Source of the DNA: Nemophila menziesii
Taxonomy: Eukaryota > Streptophyta > Magnoliopsida > Boraginales > Hydrophyllaceae
Direction of reading: 5' to 3'
NCBI GenBank assembly: GCA_029959085.1
Contig: JARWIR010000002.1
Span: 61,496,154-61,560,153, forward strand
Length of the DNA stretch: 64,000 nt
The notes below the pieces were generated by a model. The model did no database searches, was not told the origin of the DNA, and saw only the letters and a program-made list of their open reading frames with translations. The translations under genes and the position numbers were made by a program. Of this stretch, positions 1 to 12,930 are shown piece by piece (the first letter of the stretch is position 1; the number at the start of each line of letters is the position of its first letter).

Positions 1-2402
1 CTATAATCAAATGGTAGTTTTGTAAATATATTAATTTCATAAAATAAGATCACGCATATAAGAAAATTTTCCAAGATATATAAAAAAATTGTGCTGGTCT
101 TTAACTAAATTGAATATTTATTATGTAATTGGTTAAATCTAGTATTTAGATTATGGTTTTAGAATTTCAATATACTATTTTACCCAGAAAAATTATAGAA
201 TATGAAAGTATATATATGAGAATAACCGATTTATGGTTATTCAGTTTTATTTTTATCTGAGTCCACAACCTAATAGTTTTGACCATCGGTTAAACATTAC
301 AAAACTATAACCTAATTGTTTTAATTATAGTTATATAATTTGGTTTTTCACGAGTTCGTTTATCATTGATTCTAGTTTTTAACCATAACCATTGTCATCC
401 CTAGGTGTCAGCTTCCCATTAGAGTTTTAATGAAGGATCCATGGTCTCTTGCAAAAATAGAGGTTCTTAAATCTTAGATATTTAATGGAGGTTCCATGAC
501 TATGAGTGTAGTTCTAATATCTTCGTGCAATCATGGATGTTCCATGGTGGTCGTGTTGTGCACGGAAAAAACCCAGATCTGGTTGGAAATGATGATGATG
601 TTAGCGATGCTATCATGTTAATGTCATGGTAATCTCTATTTTTTTTTATTTGAACTTTAGTCTTTTTTTAATTATAAATGAGTAATATTTCTGTTTATCC
701 TTCAATTTTATATTTTTTTCATGTAAATTAAGAGTAATTTTGCATTTATTATAATCTTTTTGTCAAATTTGTGCAATTACTCAATGTTTTTGGAACATAC
801 TCAGATATTTACTCCATATATTCAAAGATTTTCGAGCATATCTAGAGAAAATTAGAGCATATTCAAGGGTACTTAAAGACATTCAAAATCAAAAAATTTA
901 CATACTTAAAGACTCTTATACTTAGAGATTTTTCTGAGTAAGCCCCGACGGTGGTGTCGGTGATGGTTGATGGTCGACGGTGAATAATGTTAATACTCAA
1001 TGACTCTCTTACTTGTTTGTTTATGTGGTTCTGATTTTATTTGATGGTATATTAGTATTGGATTACATATAGATTTGTTCGTGTCCTCTAAGAAATAGCC
1101 CTATTACAATACATCATTACATAGATTTTTAAAAATAGATTAATTACATGGGGAGTAAATTTGTAATTTTCCATTGAGCATAGACAAATACATACTTAAA
1201 TCACCTTAATAACAACATGCATCAATAAACAAGTAGCAAAATCAACTTATACTAACGAGAAACACACTAAATAACCCATAAATGCAAGAAAAAACCATCA
1301 CAAATATTACTAATCAACAAAGAAAAATCTATGAGCACGAGTATCACGGATCACGATCACAAATCCAAGATCGTCAAACACCACTAAAAATATTATAAAA
1401 TAAAAAAAGGTAGAATTTTGACCCAAATATTCATCACGACTATAATGGTTTAAAGGTTACAGGGAGTAGCCATTAACTGATGGAATGAGCGGTATTCGAG
1501 TAAAGAGAGCTAGAGTAATGCAAGTAGTTGAGTGATCGGTAGATGAGATATCAATGAGAGATGAAAGGAGAGTAATGAGAGTTGGTGGTGGTAGATATAG
1601 GTTAATAGGAGTAATGAGAGGTGAGTTGGTAATTACGTATAGTAAGGTTATTGAGGGGCCGGTGGGTTATTATCGTGTAGAGTTAAATTAATGAGGCGTG
1701 GGTGGGTAGAGTAAGGTTAACGAGGTTTACTTAAGGTTTAATACCAAACCGGTCTAGTCAAGCTTCGTATCAGTTTTGTACCAGTTTAGCCTGTTTAGTT
1801 TGCGTTTCGGTCAGTTAGTTCAGTTTTTCTAAACATAGAACATAACTATACCGGTCCAGTTTGACCCGTTTGGTATTGAAAGTTCCAGCTCGGCTAGCGC
1901 ATGGGTCAGTCCGGTTTAACAACTGTGAGCCTTTAGAAAATTAATGGCTTAATAATGTTGAGCTCCAAATATAGTAGGCCTTTTAATGATATTTACATCT
2001 TTATAAAATTATAGGTTTCTTTAATTCGGGTAAATTACAATTCCATTATAGAGTATTCTAACAAAAAATAGCATAAAATATACATAAGGCAATATCCGTG
2101 CTTGGGGCACTCAAAATTGATTATTTTTCAAAAAAAAGAAAAGATATTCAAAGCTGAAAATAGCCAAAGCAAAAGTATATATGTCTTTGCATTTACCTTT
2201 TTCTCCTATTCCTTCCAATTTTTACAAGTAAAAATACAAAGAAAATCTGAAGAAAGTAACCTAAAAAGTACACAACCCGTATGGTATGAACAACTTGAAG
2301 ACCCAACAGAAAACCATGAGAAACTGCGAAGAGTTGAGATTTTAATATACAAAATCACCTCCCTGTCTAAAAAACTAAATATAAACAATCCTAAGCTGAT
2401 TT

Positions 2403-3990
2403 TTACCTTTTAATAACATTACCTAGTTTTTGGTTTCCATCACTAGAAAGAGGACGTCTAGGATCAACACTAGTAGGGCGTCTCCCCGTCTTTTGCAAAG
2501 GTGATCATGCCAAAGTCTCCTCGGTTGTGGTGGCAGAAAAAACCCATATACAAAGCATATACATTTATATTCAAAGTCATTCTTCTAACATGTATAGTTA
2601 AGAAAATATTAGATAAGACAAATCTTAGTACCTTAAATTTTTGTCTTAGATACCTTTTTTACTAGGTTTCTTGATTTTTTATCCCAAATCATTTGGAGAG
2701 GGGTGAATTCTCGGAATACTTGTTTGGTGGTAAATAAAGTCTGCCTCAGAAGAATCACTCATTACAGCGTTAAGATCATCATATACTGATCCAGAACTAT
2801 TTATTGGTGAACCTGTTTTAATATCATGAGAATCCAAATTTAGCCGTTTTGTTTTTGTTGTGGAGTTGCTCATAAACTGCAATAAAAAAACGAACATCAA
2901 AAACATATATTCTAAACTTTCCAACAATCGCATTTGATGCATTATATATACCTTGTAGCTTTCATTATCATCGACAAAAGATAAATCATAAGACCTCATT
3001 CTGGTCGGTGATAAACCCTTAAGATTAGAAGTCTGTATCCAAATTGATGATTAATTATCGAAATAATATGAAATACAAATAACATAAAAGATTTAGGGAC
3101 TTAAGATGTTATACCAAACCTGTTCTTTAAGTTCATTAATTCCTGTATTATCTTTATTTGAGCGTACATCACCAAGCTCAATAGTGTAAACACGTTCCAC
3201 AAATTTAAGAGTGTTATTGTGTCTTCAGTAGCAGTTGGATCCGGACTAATGCGAACAAACATAAGCGTCTTAGCTTACCATCCTAACAAATCAAAAGATA
3301 TAAATTAATCGCTAAAACACCCCCTGAACTAGCGCATAATGCTAATCTTACGAGGTGTATCATGTTGCAAATGCGTAAGCTTTCTATTCCCGCACGGAAC
3401 ATGTGTATTCTTTTGCGCAAGAGGAGCTATAAAATCACCTAAAGCTGAATGAGATTTATTGATATGTGTAGCCTCTTTTAACCTATCACAACTACCTCAT
3501 ATTTTTCAACTCTTTCACTTTGATCTAAATCTATTACATGCATACAACCACGAATATAAACAGTCAAGCAACTATAGATATATACGTTATATACATATCA
3601 AAATTATTCAATATATATTATCAAAAAATGGTAATTTCACCACTAAAAAATGTAAATAAGTATCTTGAGACGACTACTTTGAGCATTCATAGCTGTAGAA
3701 TTAACTACATGATTTCTTATGCCCGAGGTTCATTAAATTTATAACATCATATGTAGATAGTAGATATAACAAGTAATAGATTCACATTCGTGACATTATT
3801 ACCGTTCTGGAAATTATTACGGATTTCTAACGTGTTTAGGAGTAAAGCAAATGCATGATTAAGTAATTTATATATATTGAAAATAAAGAAAGTTGATAAG
3901 AAAAGAATATTTTTTGATTTGACCATCAGAGACTAACTTGCTCGTTGTGTATTTCCAACATCTGAACATAGACTTCATAAGCAACTATGC
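2403..3990 (-). pseudogene. Kinesin-14-like motor gene fragment (array copy 1)
   Basis: Minus-strand exon pieces read in kinesin order from high to low coordinates. About 3918-3990 gives YEVYVQMLEIHNEQV (motor strand before the NEQVRDLL motif). About 3665-3832 gives LEIRNNFQNG, then DVINLMNLG, then NSTAMNAQSSR (the switch I region). About 3355-3476 gives [12 protein letters not shown] and [15 protein letters not shown] (the alpha4/alpha5 region of the motor). About 3120-3262 begins MFVRISPDP. About 2952-3035 and 2679-2880 are tail exons, and a last exon ends at the TAA at 2403-2405. In a working gene this would be a microtubule motor, and the MFV-ISPD/neck order suggests plant kinesin-14. It is dead here: there is a frameshift inside switch I, a stop after NEQVSL and a stop (TAA) after PSPNDLG. 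The P-loop exon was not found. A weak GPNG-like block lies near 4245-4290. Confidence 0.8.
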
Positions 3991-5714
3991 CTTTCCTTTT
4001 TATGAGATTTGAAATACATCACCTTATGCTCCGTAATTTACTCCCATAGTTTCCTTCGGTCTGTGAAAAAATAAAGAAAATTTAGTTACACAAACACTTA
4101 GTATTTGCACAGTAACACGTAAAACATTACAATTCTAAAGGTTTAATTGAATTAGTGATCTAAGTGGAAGAATGCACAATTATTAATATTGTTAAACACA
4201 TGAGCAAGAAGAAGGTTGATAAGAAGGAACAAAATGAAAGAGTTGTGATCCACCCACCATTTGGACCCTTAATCTTATACCCAGTGAGCTTTAGGTGAAG
4301 TTACTAAAAAGAAACAAAACTTTAAATGACATGAAAAGTGTGTGTTGTTCGCCTCAAACTAAGGAAAGAGATCTAAGCCCTTGAATGAGAGGTACCCATG
4401 TCATTTAGTATAAGTGCTTCTAAAATGACACAACCCAAGGTATAAATTTTTTACTAATTGCATATACATTACTTTTAATGTTTGTGTTTTTGAGTACCTA
4501 TAAGCAATAATCGAATGGAATGATATATGGGTGCATTATTTTTGGGATGAATTTTCCATGGGGCTATGTTCATGGAATACGGGAGGTGATAAAAGTATAG
4601 TTGGGGTTCATAGAAAAACATGGAAAGTATTACTGAATTATCCCCAACTAGCCGTGGCAAACATACAACAAACTAGAGTAGGATTTCTGGCAACCGAGCA
4701 ATCATGTCGATAACCACAGTTTTTCTAAGCACTCTCTCAATCTGATATTCAATAGTCATTTCACCAACTCAAATTCTCTATTTAAATCTCAATCAATACA
4801 ATCAAAACTCCATGTCCAACCCAAAAATATTTCATCCACATCACTTATCTCATCCCAAAAATTAATACTACAAAACCCATTGTCTACAAAAATACAACAT
4901 GTAGCTTAGATAATTATTCTAACGAAAAAACCTTTTATAATCACCAATGAATAAATATTACTTGCAAGATCAAAAGTTAGAAGTTGAAAAACATAAATAC
5001 AAACTACATATAGTAATGCATACAACACAATTGAGTGGAATATTTTTTTGAGATAATTACAAAGCAACTTTATTGATCCCCATAAGAAGAATGTAGACGC
5101 GGAGAAGAAATTCCTAAACCTAACATTATTGTGGCACAAGTAAACTCTTTCGTGCTTCTAAATCCATCTTGAAATTCCATGATCCATGACCTTAGCTTGA
5201 CTTTTCCTTTGGGAACAAAATATGATGGTAGTATAAGTTATCACATGGATGAATGACACCATAAAACCAAATAATTAATTATTGCAAGACCTACCATTAT
5301 AGCGCCCCCACTATACTTCTTTGGATGACTGAACCTTGAAAAAAAGACAAAGAAAATACTTTGTTAACACCTTCAACATGAAATAAATATTCAAAGGTTT
5401 AGGTCGTAAATGTTTAAATACCTTGAGTTGACATCTCTATTCACGGTCCCACATGATTAAAAATGTAGTTGGTCTTGTTTAGGTATGCTATTCATCGAAT
5501 TCTCATACATGGAACCACCAAGGAGGACTTAATGGGTCAGCATTAAAACACGCCCTATAAAAAGATTCTTCTTTCTGATAAACAAATCACATGAAAAATA
5601 ATTCTTTTCAATAGAGTAAAACAATAAACTACAACAAAATAATATTTAATAATTATATATTCTTACATCATCATCTGATGGGGCACTAAAGAGAGGTGTT
5701 CCCATAACTTCTAC

Positions 5715-6315
5715 ACGATGGAGGTTGTATGACTGGTCATTATGCTAGAGAGTGTGATGAGATAGTTGGTGTAAACCCGGGCATTATGCTAGAGAATGCG
5801 AGGAATACTCTGTTGGTAATTATGTTGAGTGTTACTAGTGTAAGAAGACCGATCATTATTCTAGAGAGTGTAAGGAAAGTGTTGTTGCTGTTAATGGTGG
5901 TGAATGTTACAGGTGCGGGAAACCCGGTCACTATTTTAGGAAGTGCAAGGAGAGTGTTGTTTCTATTAATGGTGTTGAATGCTACCATTGTGGAAAGACT
6001 GGTCATTATTCTAGGGAGTGTGAGGAGGAAATTGTGGATGGTAAAGGAGGAGGAGACGGTGGTACTGGGTTTGGCCACAGAGCTCAAGAGATTGCCCTGA
6101 ATAAACCATCAAGTTTGGATATAGCTATGGTGGTGGTTTCTTCAATCTAGGCAGATTTTGCCATGATGGGAATAATTCTTGTTTCAATTGAGGGGGGCAC
6201 TCTGCAAGGGATTACATTGACAGTTAAATATTAAAGAAAACGTAATAACCGTAAATCCCTATTATATGATCATTCTTTACAATTTCAGTTTTTCGTTATT
6301 ATTTTATATTGAATG
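5715..6315 (+). pseudogene. Multi-CCHC zinc-knuckle retrocopy (array copy 1)
   Basis: An intronless plus-strand stretch encodes serial C-x2-C-x4-H-x4-C knuckles, including CYRCGKPGHYFRKC and CYHCGKTGHYSREC. These are separated by spacers such as KESVVAVNGGE. The knuckle type is that of plant CCHC nucleic-acid-binding proteins (GIS2/CSP-like). It is broken: the first knuckle lost its leading cysteine segment, a frameshift follows VGV, one knuckle reads C-Y-stop-C, and the last knuckle is degenerate with a TGA. The insert is flanked by a 14-bp direct repeat, CCCATAACTTCTAC (5701-5714 and 6316-6329), which fits insertion by retroposition. I see no poly-A tail. Confidence 0.75.
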
Positions 6316-7957
6316 CCCATAACTTCTACCATACATAACAAATGAGGACATGACCAAATGCAAACTCGGATATTAACATTAACTAAAAATTTATACAGTA
6401 TTAACAATCAAAGTCTTTTCAATACCATCAAAATTCACAATTTCTTGTCGGGAATTGACTCCGTATCAAAGTAGTTGAGTCATGTATAATGGAAATAAAC
6501 ATGCCAAAATTACTAGATTCAAATATTAGATACAGACCTTGATCCATAATGCAGAAATGAAAAAATATAATAATATTGACACAAATCAATCGTCACATGC
6601 ATATTTACTACGTCCATTATTAGGCAAAAACATTCTAAGAATGTAGCTCTTCAGAATGCAATATTCTTTAATTAAGTTTTGGTATGAGCTTTACTCAATA
6701 CACATGTCATAATATATGCGTATTGTACTATTTTTATTTAAGTTAACTTAGTAAGTTAAGTGAAACCCGGTAGCACCATAGTACCATGCATCATAACTTA
6801 GTAATCAAACAATATAATAGGGCTCAAGAACAAAAAAAAAATTAAGACTTTCTTAGAGTACATATATCAAAACAAATTTCTAATAGCTATCAAAACAAAT
6901 TAATGATAGCTATTTATCCTTTGTGTGCAATAATGTTGAAAAAGAAAAGAGACATATATTAACACAATAAAAAAAATTAATTTCTGAAAATTTTCATTTC
7001 CTAGTTATTTTATGCTTTAATGCTTGGGCAGAAGCTTTCATAAAAGCAAAACACCAAAAGTCGTGATATTAATAAAATAATATAGTGATGTAAAATATTT
7101 GATAACAACCCATAAATACAAAGGATCCAAGTAAAAAGGGTTTTATATAATACTTATTACTTACATATATATTTATCTGTTGAAATGACATGACCAACAA
7201 CCTGTAAAATAAACAACTCAATCAGAAATACATGAAATAAATAAAACATTCTAAATAAAAACTTAGATATTTACTTAAAATTCAATTTGAAATTTAAACA
7301 AATTATAAAGTTATAATTAAAAAAAACAATCACCAATAATTCAAAGTTAAATTTTTACAGCTTATAACCCATCCATACTGTTGCACAATTTATTGGTTTA
7401 TAAACCAAATCAATAATTTATTTTCAATTTCCAAATCATGTATTAATTTCAGATTACATATCAAACAAACATTTATTATAGAAAATTACAATAATAATTG
7501 AAAACGGTATTCAAGTTTTATTTTACAATTTAAAAAATAAATAAAAATTGTAAAAAAACATGATAAATCAGATAAAAATAATTACCAATTTCATAATATT
7601 CTAAAGTGGTTATTATATAGAAACAACATCTTCCAACAATTGCAACATCCGTTTGTAACCCTGAAGTAAACTGATTTTGAGATCAGTTTTTCTTTTTCTT
7701 TCTTTTTCTTTTATCTACTTTCCCTACTTTATCCATGAATGGTTGTTGAAACTATTGAATTTCTCACTGATTCCATAAATACTAGTAACAGATGAAAAGT
7801 GAAAGTTTTAAATAAATGGGAAGAGAGATAAAGAGGCAAAGAAACGACGGTAGGTTTTTAGGTTTTTTTTTGTTTGAAGGTTTTAGGTTGTTAATTTTTT
7901 TTGGGCTTTTTTCAATTTCGTTGGGCTTAAACTATTGAGTTTTAAGTGTATGTTTGA

Positions 7958-8195
7958 CAGGGTCAGTTTGAAAGTATTTTTCTTTAAACAACGTTTGAAA
8001 ATATTTTTAAATGTTTAAACATATTTTTTACCCTAGAAAACATATTTTTTAGGAGAAGTACTAAATATGTTATTGTTAAAAAAACACTTACAGTTATTAT
8101 AAATTTCAAAATTTTTTTGATAATTTTTTTTTAAAATTTTAATTTTAATCTAAAAATGTTTTTACTCTAAAATAAGCACTTCCAAACTAGGCCTA
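7958..8195. mobile_element. hAT-like MITE (array copy 1)
   Basis: AT-rich element with ends CAGGGTCAGTTTGAAAGT and, reversed from the right end, TAGGCCTAGTTTGGAAGTGC. It sits at the same place in every unit, so it was there before amplification. End structure and size suggest a hAT-type MITE. The flanking 8-mers are only partly alike, so the target duplication is not proven. No coding capacity. Confidence 0.5.
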
Positions 8196-11100
8196 ATTTT
8201 GATACAAAGGAATAGCTAATCAACACGCCGATTACACGTGGTCCGTGTTATTTGGGTCAAGCCTAAGCTAGTGATGATTTAGGATGTGTGATTTTTGACA
8301 TCCAGGGTGCTAACTTCATTGAGACTCTTGGATTGGTTTTCCACAACTTTATTTTCACGATATAGGTGGCTCGCATTTCATTCGCGCTATAGTAATAATC
8401 TCTTTTCCTTTCTTTCTTATGTTTAAAGATATTTCAGTTCACCAGATTATCCCTTGCCTACACATGATTCAGCAGCAGTTGGAAAAGTTACCTTATTCAA
8501 GAATTCCAATATCTATTTATTTTTAATATCAGAAGCATACCATAAGTATAATCATATTTAATAGTTCGCATGTTATCCTTATAGAGTGCGCAATAGCTAA
8601 GCTTTACGGTGGAGCAACAATGTCCAAAGCCGCCTAGTACTGACGAGATTTTTGGAGAGCAACAGGGCAACCATGGCAAGCAAGGAGCAACCACGATGGC
8701 TTTGGGTAGATCCGAGCTTTAATGGCAATGTAGAGTTCGATACTTCCAGCGTGGTGTAAGTAGAATTGCAACAGTTTATTTTTTTAAAGATATAGAACAC
8801 CATAATCATTTAATTTAATTTAAGATTATAACTAACTTTTTAACAATCGGTTACGATCTTCAAAACCATAACCACACCTTTTTGTTCTAGATTTTTAAAC
8901 GGTTTTGCGATTTTTTAACTGTAATCAAATGGTAGTTTTGTAAATATATTAATTTCATAAAATAAGATCACACATATAAGAAAATTTTCCAAGATATAAA
9001 AAAATTGCGTCGGTCTTTATTTAAATTGAATATTTATTACGTAATAGGTTAAATCTAGTGTTTAGATTTTGGTTTTAGAATTTCAATACACTTTTTTACC
9101 CAAAAAAATTATAGAATATGAAAGTACATATATGATAATAAACGATTTATGGTTATTCAGTTTTATGTTGTATCTGAGTCCACAACCTAATAGTTTTAAC
9201 CATCGGTTAAACATTACAAAACTATAACCTAATTTTTTTAACCATAGTTATATAATTTGGTTTTTAATGAGTTTGGTTATCATTGATTTCGGTTTTTAAC
9301 CATAACCATTGTCATCCCTAGGTGTCAGGTTCCCATTAGAGTTTTAATGAGGGTCCATGGTATCTTGCAAAAGTAGAGGTTCTTAAATCTTAGATATTTA
9401 ACGGAGGTTACATGACTTTGAGTGTAGTTCTTATATCTTCGTGCAATCATGGAGGTTCCATGGTGGTTGGGTTATTCACGAAAAAAACACAGATGTGGTT
9501 GGAAATGATGATGACGTCAGCGTAATCTCTATCTTTTTTATTTGAACTTTATACTTTTTTTAATTATAAATGAGTAATATTTCTGTATATCCTTCAATTT
9601 TATATTTTTTTCATGTAAATTAAGAGTAATTTTGCAATTATTTTAATCTTTTTGTCAAATTTGTGCAATTACTCAATGTTTTTGGAACATACTCAGAGAT
9701 TTACTCGATATATTAAAAGATTTTCGAGCATATTTAGAGAAAATTAGAGCATATTCAAACGTACTTAAAGACTTTCAAAATTAGAATTTTCCATACTTAA
9801 AGACGCTTATACTTAGAGATTTTTCTGAGTAAGCCCCGACGGTGGTGTCGGTGATGGTTGATGGTCGACTGTGAATAATGTTAATACTCAATGACTCTCT
9901 TAGATGTTGGTTTATGTGGTTCTGATTTTATTTGATGGTATATTAGTATTGGATTACCTATAAATTTGTTCATGTCTTCTAAGAAATAGTCCTATTACTA
10001 TACATCATTACATAGATTTTGAAAAATAGATGAATTACATAGGGAATAATTTTGTAATTTTCCATTAAGCATAGACAAATACATACTTAAATCATCTTAA
10101 TAACAACATGAATCAACAAACAAGTAGAAAAAACAACTTATACTAATGAGAAACACACTAATTAACCCATAAATGCAACAAAAAAAATCACAAGTATTAC
10201 TAATCAACAAAGAAAAATCTCAGAGCACGAGTATCACGGATTACGATAAAAAATCCAAGATCGTTAAACACCACTAAAATTATTGTCAAATAAAAAATGG
10301 TAGAATGTTGACCCAAATATTCATCATGACTATAATGGTTTAAAGGTTATATGGAGTAGCCATTAACTGATGGAATGAGCGGTATTAGAGTAAAGAGAGC
10401 TAGAGTAATGCAAGTAGTTGAGCTATCGGTAGATGAGAGATCACTGAGAGATGATAGGAGAGTAATGGGAGTTGGTAGTGGTAGATATAGGTTCATAAGA
10501 GTAATGAGAGGTGAGTTGGTAATTATGTATAGTAAGGTTATTGAGGGTTCGGTGGGTTATTATCGTGTAGAGTTAAATTAATGAGGCGTGGGTGGGTAGA
10601 GTAAGGTTAATGAGGTTTACTTAAGGTTTTATACCAAACCGGTCCGGTCAAGCTTTGTATCAGTTTTGTACCAGTTTAGCCTGTTTATTTTGTGTTTCGG
10701 TCAGTTAGTTAAGTTTTTCTAAACTTGGAACATAACTTTACCGGTCCAGTTTGACCTGTTTGGTATTGAAAGTTCCAGCTCGGCTAGCCCATGGATCAGT
10801 CCGGTTTAACAATTGTGAGCCTATAGAAAATTATTTGCTTAATAATGTTGAGCTCCAAATATAGTAGGCCTTTTAATGATATTTACATTTTCATAAAATT
10901 ATAGGTTTCTTTAATTCGGGTAAATTACAATTCCAGTACAGAGTATTCTATCAAAAAATAGCATAAAATATACATAAGGCAATATCCGTGCTTGGGGCAC
11001 TCAAAATTGATTATTTTTCAAAGAAAAGTTATTCAAAGCTGCAACATTGCCAAAGAAAAAGTATATAAGTCTTTGCATTTCCTTTTTTCTCCTATTCCTT

Positions 11101-11288
11101 CTAATTTTTACAAGTAAAAATACAAAGAAAATCTGAAGAAAGTAACCTAAAAAGTACACAACCCGTATGGTATGAACAACTTAAAGACCCAACAGAAAAC
11201 CATGGTAAACTGCGACAAGTTGATATTTTAATGTACAAAATCACCGCCCTATCTAAAAAACTAAATATAAACAAACCAAAACTGATTT

Positions 11289-12930
11289 TCACCTTTTGAT
11301 AACATTACCTAGTTTTCGGTTTCCATCACTAGAAAGAGGACGTCTAGGATCAACACTAGTAGGGCGTCTTTCCGTCTTTTGCAAAGGTGATCATGCCAAA
11401 GTCTCCTCGGTTATGGTGCCAGAATAAAACTCATATACAAAGCATATACATTTATATTCAAAGTCATTCTTCTAACATGTATAGTTAAGAAAATATTAGA
11501 TAAGACAAATCTTAGTACCTTTAATTTCAGTCTTAGATACCTTTTGACTAAGTTTCTTGATTTTTGATCCCAAATCATTTGGAGAGGGGTGAATTCTCGG
11601 AATACTTGTTTGGTGGTAAATAAAGTCTTCCTCAGAAGAATCACTCATTACAGCGTTAAGATCATCATATACAGATCCAGGACTATCTATTGGTGAACCC
11701 GTTCTCATATCATGAGAATCCAAATTTAGCCATTGGTTTTGGTTGTGGAGTTGCTCATAATCTGCAATAAAAAACGAACATCAAAACCATATATTCTAAA
11801 CTTTCCAACAATCGCATTTGATGCATTATATATACCTTGTAGCTTTCATTATCATCGACAGAAGATAAATCATAAGACCTCATTCTGGTCGCTGATAAAC
11901 CCTTAAGATTAGCAGTTTGTATCTAAATTGATGATTAATTATCGAAATAATATGAAATTCAAATAACATAAAAGAGTTAGGGACTTAAGATGATATACCA
12001 AACCTGTTCTTTAAGGTCCTTACTTTCTGTATTATCTTTATTTGAGCGTACATCACCAAGCTCAACAGTGTAAACACGTTCCACAAATTTAAGAGTGTTT
12101 ATTGTGTCTCCAGTAGCAGCTGGATCCGGACTAATGCGAACAAACATAAGCGTCTTAGCTTACCCTCCTAACTAATGAAAAGATAGAAATTAATTTCTAA
12201 AACACCCCCTGAACTAACGCATAATGCTAATCTTACCACGTGCATCATGTTGCAACTGCGTAAGCTTGCTATTCTCGCACGGAACATGTGCATTCTTTTG
12301 CGGAAGAGCAGCTATAAAATCACCTAAAGCTGAAAGAGATTTATTGATATGTGTAGCCTCCTTTAAACTATCACAACTACCTCAGATTTTTCAACTCTTT
12401 CACTTTTAGCTAAATCCACTAAATGCATAAAACCACGAAGAATAAGAATTGTAGTAGAAGTGAGGTCTCTTCCATGAACATGAACAGACAAGCAACTATA
12501 GATACATGCGTTACATACATATCAAAATTATTCAATATACATTATCAAAAATGGTAATTTCACCACTAAAAAATGTAAATATGTATCTTGAGACGACAAC
12601 TTTGAGCATTCATAGTTGTAGAACTAACTCCATTATTCTTTTGCCCGAGGTTCATTAAATTCATAACATCATCTGTAGATAGTAGAGATAACAAGTAATA
12701 GATTCGCATCCGGGACATTATTACCGTTCTGGAAATTATTACGGATTTCTAACATGTTTAGGAGTTAAGAAAATGCATGATTAAGTAATTTATATATATT
12801 GATAATAAAGAAATTTGATAAGAAAAGGATATTTTTTGATTTGACCATCAGAGAGTAGAAGATCTCTAACTTGCTCGTTGTGTATTTCCAACATCTGAAT
12901 AGAGACTTCATAAGCAACTGCGTCTTTCCT
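11289..12930 (-). pseudogene. Kinesin-14-like motor gene fragment (array copy 2)
   Basis: Same exon order as in copy 1, with better-kept motifs. About 12845-12930 reads YEVSIQMLEIHNEQVRDLL, a complete motor motif. About 12595-12765 reads LEIRNNFQNG then NNVPDAN, followed by the shared frameshift and DDVMNLMNLGQKN. About 12235-12360 is the [15 protein letters not shown] exon, about 12003-12140 the ISPD exon, 11838-11930 a neck/tail exon and 11530-11765 the tail exon containing YDDLNAVMSDSSEEDFIYHQ. A last exon reading RRPTSVDPRRPLSSDGN ends at a TGA at 11289-11291. The tail exon has a plausible donor (AAAG then GTACTA). The frameshift in the switch I exon makes an intact motor unlikely. Confidence 0.8.

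Larger units (their letters stand above)
1..8918. repeat. 8.9-kb tandem unit, copy 1
   Basis: Base 1 onward matches 8919 onward and 18345 onward almost base for base over thousands of bases, so this is one unit of a large direct tandem array. The register is arbitrary because the array enters the window from the left. In order the unit holds AT-rich flanking DNA (1-2100), the 3' end of a kinesin-14 gene on minus (2403-3990), intron-like DNA, a CCHC zinc-knuckle retrocopy on plus (5715-6315), more intron-like DNA with short exon-like blocks (about 7000-7200), a hAT-like MITE (7958-8195) and a short unidentified ORF region (8300-8700). Outside these pieces I see no gene. Confidence 0.93.

Noticed and set aside
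2102..2413. 103-codon plus-strand ORF in copy 1
   Set aside because: It overlaps the kinesin 3' end on the other strand and is interrupted in the other units, as expected for untranslated or flanking DNA.
4475..4713. Overlapping ORFs on both strands repeated in all units (MPRLVGDNSVILSMF on minus, GDKSIVGVHRKTWKVLL on plus)
   Set aside because: Both strands are open in parts, neither frame matches kinesin or any family I know, and the frames break in individual copies. Probably intron DNA.
5729..6100. 123-codon plus-strand ORF reading VRRPIIILESVRKVLLLLMV, which looks like a membrane protein
   Set aside because: It is the +1 shadow of the Cys/His-rich zinc-knuckle frame. The knuckle frame explains the spacing and repeats much better.
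10375..10581. 68-codon ORF in each array unit (MSGIRVKRARVMQVVEL-like), a possible small basic protein
   Set aside because: The sequence is a purine-rich low-complexity stretch. Copy 1 has an in-frame stop, no motif is recognisable, and conservation between units is explained by recent duplication.
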